A DNA stretch of 64,000 nt, taken from the NCBI RefSeq assembly GCF_009650605.1, contig NZ_WAJT01000001.1, forward strand, positions 2,170,001 through 2,234,000, in the 5' to 3' direction. The stretch is from Labrenzia sp. CE80 (GTDB taxonomy: Bacteria; Pseudomonadota; Alphaproteobacteria; Rhizobiales; Stappiaceae). Position 1 is the stretch's first letter; each line of letters begins with the position of its first letter. The notes under the pieces were generated by a model that searched no databases, was not told the DNA's origin, and was given only the letters and a program-made list of their open reading frames with translations. Both the position numbers and the translations under genes were made by a program. Of this stretch, positions 61,160-64,000 are shown one piece after another.

Positions 61160-62083
61160 TCAATTGGTGCTGGCGGCCGGAAGGGCCTTCAGGTAGGCGG
61201 CGATTGCCTCCCGGTCGCTGGCCGGCAACCTGGCCATGTTTTCCTGCACAGAGACCATCTCGCCGCCGACGCTGTCATATTCAGGGGTAAAGCCGCTTTC
61301 CAGATAGTAGGCGAGATCGGCGGCGCTCCAGCTGCCGATGTCAGATTCCGGATCAAGTCCTGGCACCCTTCCCTCACCGGAGGCTGCTGCCGCGCCGGAC
61401 ATCCAGCGAGACTTGTCCAATCCGCCCATAAGGTCGCGCGGCGTATGACATTCGCCGCAGTGCCCTGGTCCCTCGACGAGATAGCGGCCGCGTTGCCAGA
61501 GATCGGGATCAACGTCACTTCCCGCCGCGGGTGCGGAAATCACTGGTTCGGAACTCAGGTTCAAGAGCTTCCAAAGGCCAAGTCCGCGGCGAATATTGAA
61601 TGGGAACCCCAGCTCATGAGCCGCTGCTTTGCCGCTGACGGCTGGTAGAAACGTCATGAAGGCGTAAAGATCGGCGACATCAGACAAAGTCATCTGCGCA
61701 TAGGATGTATAGGGGAAGGCAGGATAGAGATGACTTCCTTGAGGAGACGTTCCTGTCAGCATGGCATTTGCGAAGTCGACTTTTGACCAGCCGCCGATGC
61801 CGTCCTCCTGATCGCTCGAAATATTAGGCGCGACAAACGCGCCGAAGGGCGTTTCCAGCTTGAGCCCGCCGCCCAGCAACAGCTTGTCGTCACCTGTCGC
61901 ACCGGGTGCAGCATGACATGATGCACAGCCACCGGCCCAGAACAGCAGTTCCCCGTTCACCGGATCACCGGCGGGAAGATCCGCGATCTGCGTCCTGGAT
62001 AAGGTTTCCGGGACAGTCAATATCCAGCCTGCCGCAGCCCCTGCCAGACCAACGATCACGAGAATTGCGGCAAGCTCTTTCAA
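61160..62083 (-). CDS. Membrane-anchored di-haem c-type cytochrome
   Basis: This 307-residue protein has an uncleaved-looking N-terminal anchor (LAAILVIVGLAGAAAGWIL) and two haem c sites, CASCH in WAGGCASCHAAPGA and CGECH in GPGHCGECHTPRDLMG. The spacing of two cytochrome-c domains suggests electron transfer from a periplasmic dehydrogenase or to an oxidase. It starts with TTG at 62083 preceded by AAGGA, 19 bases after the cytochrome c-prime gene, with which it forms an operon. Confidence 0.9.
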   Translation of the reverse strand: MKELAAILVIVGLAGAAAGWILTVPETLSRTQIADLPAGDPVNGELLFWAGGCASCHAAPGATGDDKLLLGGGLKLETPFGAFVAPNISSDQEDGIGGWSKVDFANAMLTGTSPQGSHLYPAFPYTSYAQMTLSDVADLYAFMTFLPAVSGKAAAHELGFPFNIRRGLGLWKLLNLSSEPVISAPAAGSDVDPDLWQRGRYLVEGPGHCGECHTPRDLMGGLDKSRWMSGAAAASGEGRVPGLDPESDIGSWSAADLAYYLESGFTPEYDSVGGEMVSVQENMARLPASDREAIAAYLKALPAASTN

Positions 62084-62102
62084 TGTCCTTATCCCTCAGG
62101 CG

Positions 62103-62558
62103 CTATTTCTTTACGCGGAAGGCCTCATGGCAGGACTTGCAGTTGCCGAAGACCGGTCCCATGGCCGCCTTGAAGGCATCCACATCCGCCGGACCGCTCC
62201 TGCCGGACGCTGACATCGCCGCGCCGGTCGCTTCAGAAAACTTGGCAAGAGCGGCTTCGAAACCTGCTGCATCTTCCCAGATTTTCGGTGAAGCAGTCGT
62301 GTCGCCTGCTTCCGATCCTGCAGGAAAGAAAGAGCCAAAAGAATCTGCGGACGCGTTCATGGCCGCGATAACCGCCTTGCCAGCGGCTGGGGTATAGGCG
62401 ACTTCGCCCTTCATCATGCCGCCGCCAAGACCGGCTGCCGCACCAACAGACTGCATGATGGATTTTCTGATTTCGATCGGATCATCAGCCGCGATCACAG
62501 ATGTCACGCCGAGGGATGTCACGGCGGCGAGCGCCATTCCCAGTACCAGTTTACGCAT
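62103..62558 (-). CDS. Cytochrome c-prime
   Basis: This 151-residue protein has a signal peptide (LVLGMALAAVTSLGVTSVIA), a four-helix-bundle sequence and a single C-terminal haem site CKSCH in GPVFGNCKSCHEAFRVKK, the signature of cytochrome c-prime. Such proteins bind NO and are linked to nitrosative stress protection or electron transfer. ATG 62558 has GAGAGGAGAG upstream. It is the first gene of a two-gene unit with the di-haem cytochrome. Confidence 0.92.
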   Translation of the reverse strand: MRKLVLGMALAAVTSLGVTSVIAADDPIEIRKSIMQSVGAAAGLGGGMMKGEVAYTPAAGKAVIAAMNASADSFGSFFPAGSEAGDTTASPKIWEDAAGFEAALAKFSEATGAAMSASGRSGPADVDAFKAAMGPVFGNCKSCHEAFRVKK

Positions 62559-62699
62559 TTCGCTCTCCTCTCCAAGAGAACTGAACACTGGCAATTATAC
62601 CCGGACCGATCAAGCAAAGGATGACAGATCACGAGCCTGTGATCAGACATGAGATATAAACGAACCGCAATGGAAACAATGAAAAGAGAACAGGAATGC

Positions 62700-62726
62700 A
62701 AAAACCCCGGCGCGAGGGCCGGGGTT
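62700..62726 (-). terminator. Intrinsic terminator of the superoxide dismutase gene
   Basis: On the minus strand AACCCCGG...CCGGGGTT forms an 8-bp stem followed by further Ts. It lies 27 bases downstream of the sodB stop. Confidence 0.88.
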
Positions 62727-62752
62727 CTCGAAACGCGGAATTTCGATACCGA

Positions 62753-63352
62753 TCAGGAAGCGGCTTCGTAAAGCTCGAGGACGTAGTCCCAGTTGATCAG
62801 ATTGTCGACGAAGGCTTCCAGGTACTTCGGACGCGCGTTGCGGTAATCGATGTAATAGGAATGTTCCCAAACGTCACAGCCAAGCAGTGGTGTTGCACCA
62901 TGAACCAGCGGGTTTTCGCCGTTCGGGGTCTTCATCACTTCCAGTTTGCCGTCCTTGAGCGCCAACCAGGCCCAGCCGGAGCCGAACTGGGTCGCGCCAG
63001 CAGCCATGAAGTCTGCCTTGAACTTGTCGTAGCCGCCCAGATCGCTGTCGATCTTGGAAGCGAGAACGCCTGGGAGAGACGTGCCACCGCCGTCCTTCTT
63101 CATCCAGTTCCAGAAGTGCAGGTGGTTGTAATGCTGGCCCGCATTGTTGAAGAGGCCAGCGTTCTTGCCGAAGCTTTCCTTGACGATCTCTTCAAGAGTC
63201 TTGCCTTCAAGACCGCTGTCTTTCAGAAGATTGTTGCCGTTGGTGACATAGGCCTGATGGTGCTTGTCGTGATGGAATTCCAACGTCTCGGCAGACATGT
63301 AGGGGCCGAGAGCATCATAGGCATAAGGCAGTGCGGGAAGTTCGAAAGACAT
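62753..63352 (-). CDS. sodB: Fe/Mn superoxide dismutase
   Basis: This 199-residue superoxide dismutase begins MSFELPALPYAYDALGPYMS. The metal ligands are His27 in LEFHHDKHHQAYV, a His in NAGQHYNHLHFWNWMK, and Asp/His in LGCDVWEHSYYIDYRNARPK. The sequence GSGWAWLALKDGKLEVMKTP supports the Fe-type of alphaproteobacteria, though metal choice is not certain from sequence. The upstream extension of the frame is not coding. A TetR gene is divergent. Confidence 0.95.
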   Translation of the reverse strand: MSFELPALPYAYDALGPYMSAETLEFHHDKHHQAYVTNGNNLLKDSGLEGKTLEEIVKESFGKNAGLFNNAGQHYNHLHFWNWMKKDGGGTSLPGVLASKIDSDLGGYDKFKADFMAAGATQFGSGWAWLALKDGKLEVMKTPNGENPLVHGATPLLGCDVWEHSYYIDYRNARPKYLEAFVDNLINWDYVLELYEAAS

Positions 63353-63562
63353 AGCAAAACTCCTTTGGGTCCGGTGACCGGCGGAGGCTGTCAGGACCGA
63401 TAGGGCCCCTTTCGTCTCCTCCGCTTCGAGGCGCAATTTAGGAGCCCCGAAGCGAGACGGCAATGTCCTAGTCGCGAAATAAAAAAATATTTTTGTTGTT
63501 TTTTCCCCCTTGCCGCCGCCTGCCCCAACTCATTGGCCGAGATTCAACGAGCTATTTCAGCC

Positions 63563-63614
63563 TTGACTCTTCTGGGACAATTGTCCTAATTCACTTTATA
63601 GGACAAGCGTCCTA
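63563..63614 (+). promoter_or_regulatory. Promoter with two palindromic operators for the TetR gene
   Basis: TTGACT (63563-63568) can serve as a -35 element. Downstream are two related palindromes, GGACAATTGTCC (63575-63586) and TAGGACAAGCGTCCTA (63599-63614), with centres 26 bases apart. They share the half-site GGAC and lie just upstream of the TetR start, so they are likely autoregulatory operators. Confidence 0.7.
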
Positions 63615-63640
63615 AATGAATTTTCTTGGGTTCAGGTGAT

Positions 63641-64000
63641 ATGCGCATGAGCAAGCATTCAACGCGCGGCCAGATCGTAGAGGCGGCAGATGAGCTATTT
63701 TACAGCCAGGGCTTCGAGGCAACATCGTTTGCCGACATCGCCGGCGCGGTCCAGATTTCTCGCGGGAATTTCTACTATCACTTCAAATCGAAGGACGACA
63801 TTTTAGACGCTGTCATTGACCGTCGCATTGCAAAAACACGCGAATTACTTGATCGCTGGGAGGCAGATGGAGATACGCCGGAAACACGGATTGGCTGCTT
63901 CATTCTGATCTTAATCACCAACCAGTCGAAGATCATGGCCCATGGCTGCCCGGTCGGAACGCTCGCGAGCGAACTGACGAAACTCTCCCATAATGCCCAA
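63641..64000 (+). CDS. TetR/AcrR family regulator (3' end beyond the window)
   Basis: The first 120 residues are present and the window ends inside the gene. The N-terminal TetR helix-turn-helix is clear: TRGQIVEAADELFYSQGFEA then IAGAVQISRGNFYYHFKSKD. The second half begins ILDAVIDRRIAKTRELLDRW. Two close ATGs (63641, 63647) are possible starts. It is divergent from sodB, with its own pair of operators upstream. The operators are nearer to the TetR gene than to sodB, so they probably serve autoregulation and its downstream genes beyond the window. Confidence 0.9.
   Translation, partial: MRMSKHSTRGQIVEAADELFYSQGFEATSFADIAGAVQISRGNFYYHFKSKDDILDAVIDRRIAKTRELLDRWEADGDTPETRIGCFILILITNQSKIMAHGCPVGTLASELTKLSHNAQ

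Overview
The window is GC-rich, gene-dense chromosomal DNA of an alphaproteobacterium. MucR, DUF2336, DUF1491, DUF5330, DUF6456 and a DivJ-like kinase, a complete Mnh/Mrp antiporter operon and a Rhodobacter-type gene transfer agent (GTA) point to the Hyphomicrobiales. A DMSP-lyase-like cupin suggests a marine member such as Roseibium/Labrenzia (inference; no marker gene is present). I recognise no tRNA, rRNA, CRISPR array or insertion sequence.

Region 1 (1-13.2 kb, minus strand) is a near-complete RcGTA-like structural cluster. Reading from 13.1 kb down it holds gp1 (small terminase), gp2 (large terminase), gp3 (portal), two small genes, gp4 (prohead protease), gp5 (capsid), gp6-gp8 (head-tail joining), gp9 (tail tube), gp10 and gp10.1 (tail chaperones), gp11 (tape measure), gp12 (distal tail), gp13 (hub), gp14 (NlpC/P60 peptidase) and gp15 (TIM-barrel host-specificity protein, cut by the window edge). 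No integrase, lysogeny or replication gene is seen. Two strong intrinsic terminators lie inside the GTA transcription unit: one in the leader before gp1 and one between gp5 and gp6. A DUF465 gene sits on the opposite strand between gp11 and gp12.

Region 2 (13.2-31 kb) is mixed housekeeping and accessory metabolism: an intergenic repeat, a glutamate-synthase-like FMN enzyme, a TetR-controlled NAD(P)H oxidoreductase, a soluble double-PAS chemotaxis receptor, a PBP1A-like operon with DUF1214/DUF1254 proteins, an Asp/Glu racemase, and an Lrp-flanked cluster of diaminopropionate ammonia-lyase, DMSP-lyase-like cupin and NIPSNAP protein. An ankyrin-repeat protein and a GlxA regulator/isochorismatase-like hydrolase pair follow.

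Region 3 (31-46 kb) is a core block linked to cell cycle and envelope: DUF2336, DUF1491, a peptidoglycan-binding protein, a DivJ-like kinase, DUF5330, SufE and mucR. Between sufE and mucR lie two overlapping genes, a DnaA-domain-IV-like DNA-binding protein and a DUF6456 protein. These are the two halves of GafA, the GTA activator (GafY and GafZ in Caulobacter). The likely activator and antiterminator of the GTA are therefore encoded about 25 kb from the GTA cluster. The seven-gene Mnh/Mrp Na+/H+ antiporter operon follows.

Region 4 (46-64 kb) holds several regulator/target pairs, most with a visible inverted repeat between them: XRE/MAPEG, HxlR/QorB-like, LysR/monooxygenase-DUF2798-RidA and TetR beside sodB. 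It also holds msrB, a membrane protein with five exact-length 48-residue repeats, an MFS transporter, oligopeptidase B, a dipeptide-type binding protein and two c-type cytochromes.
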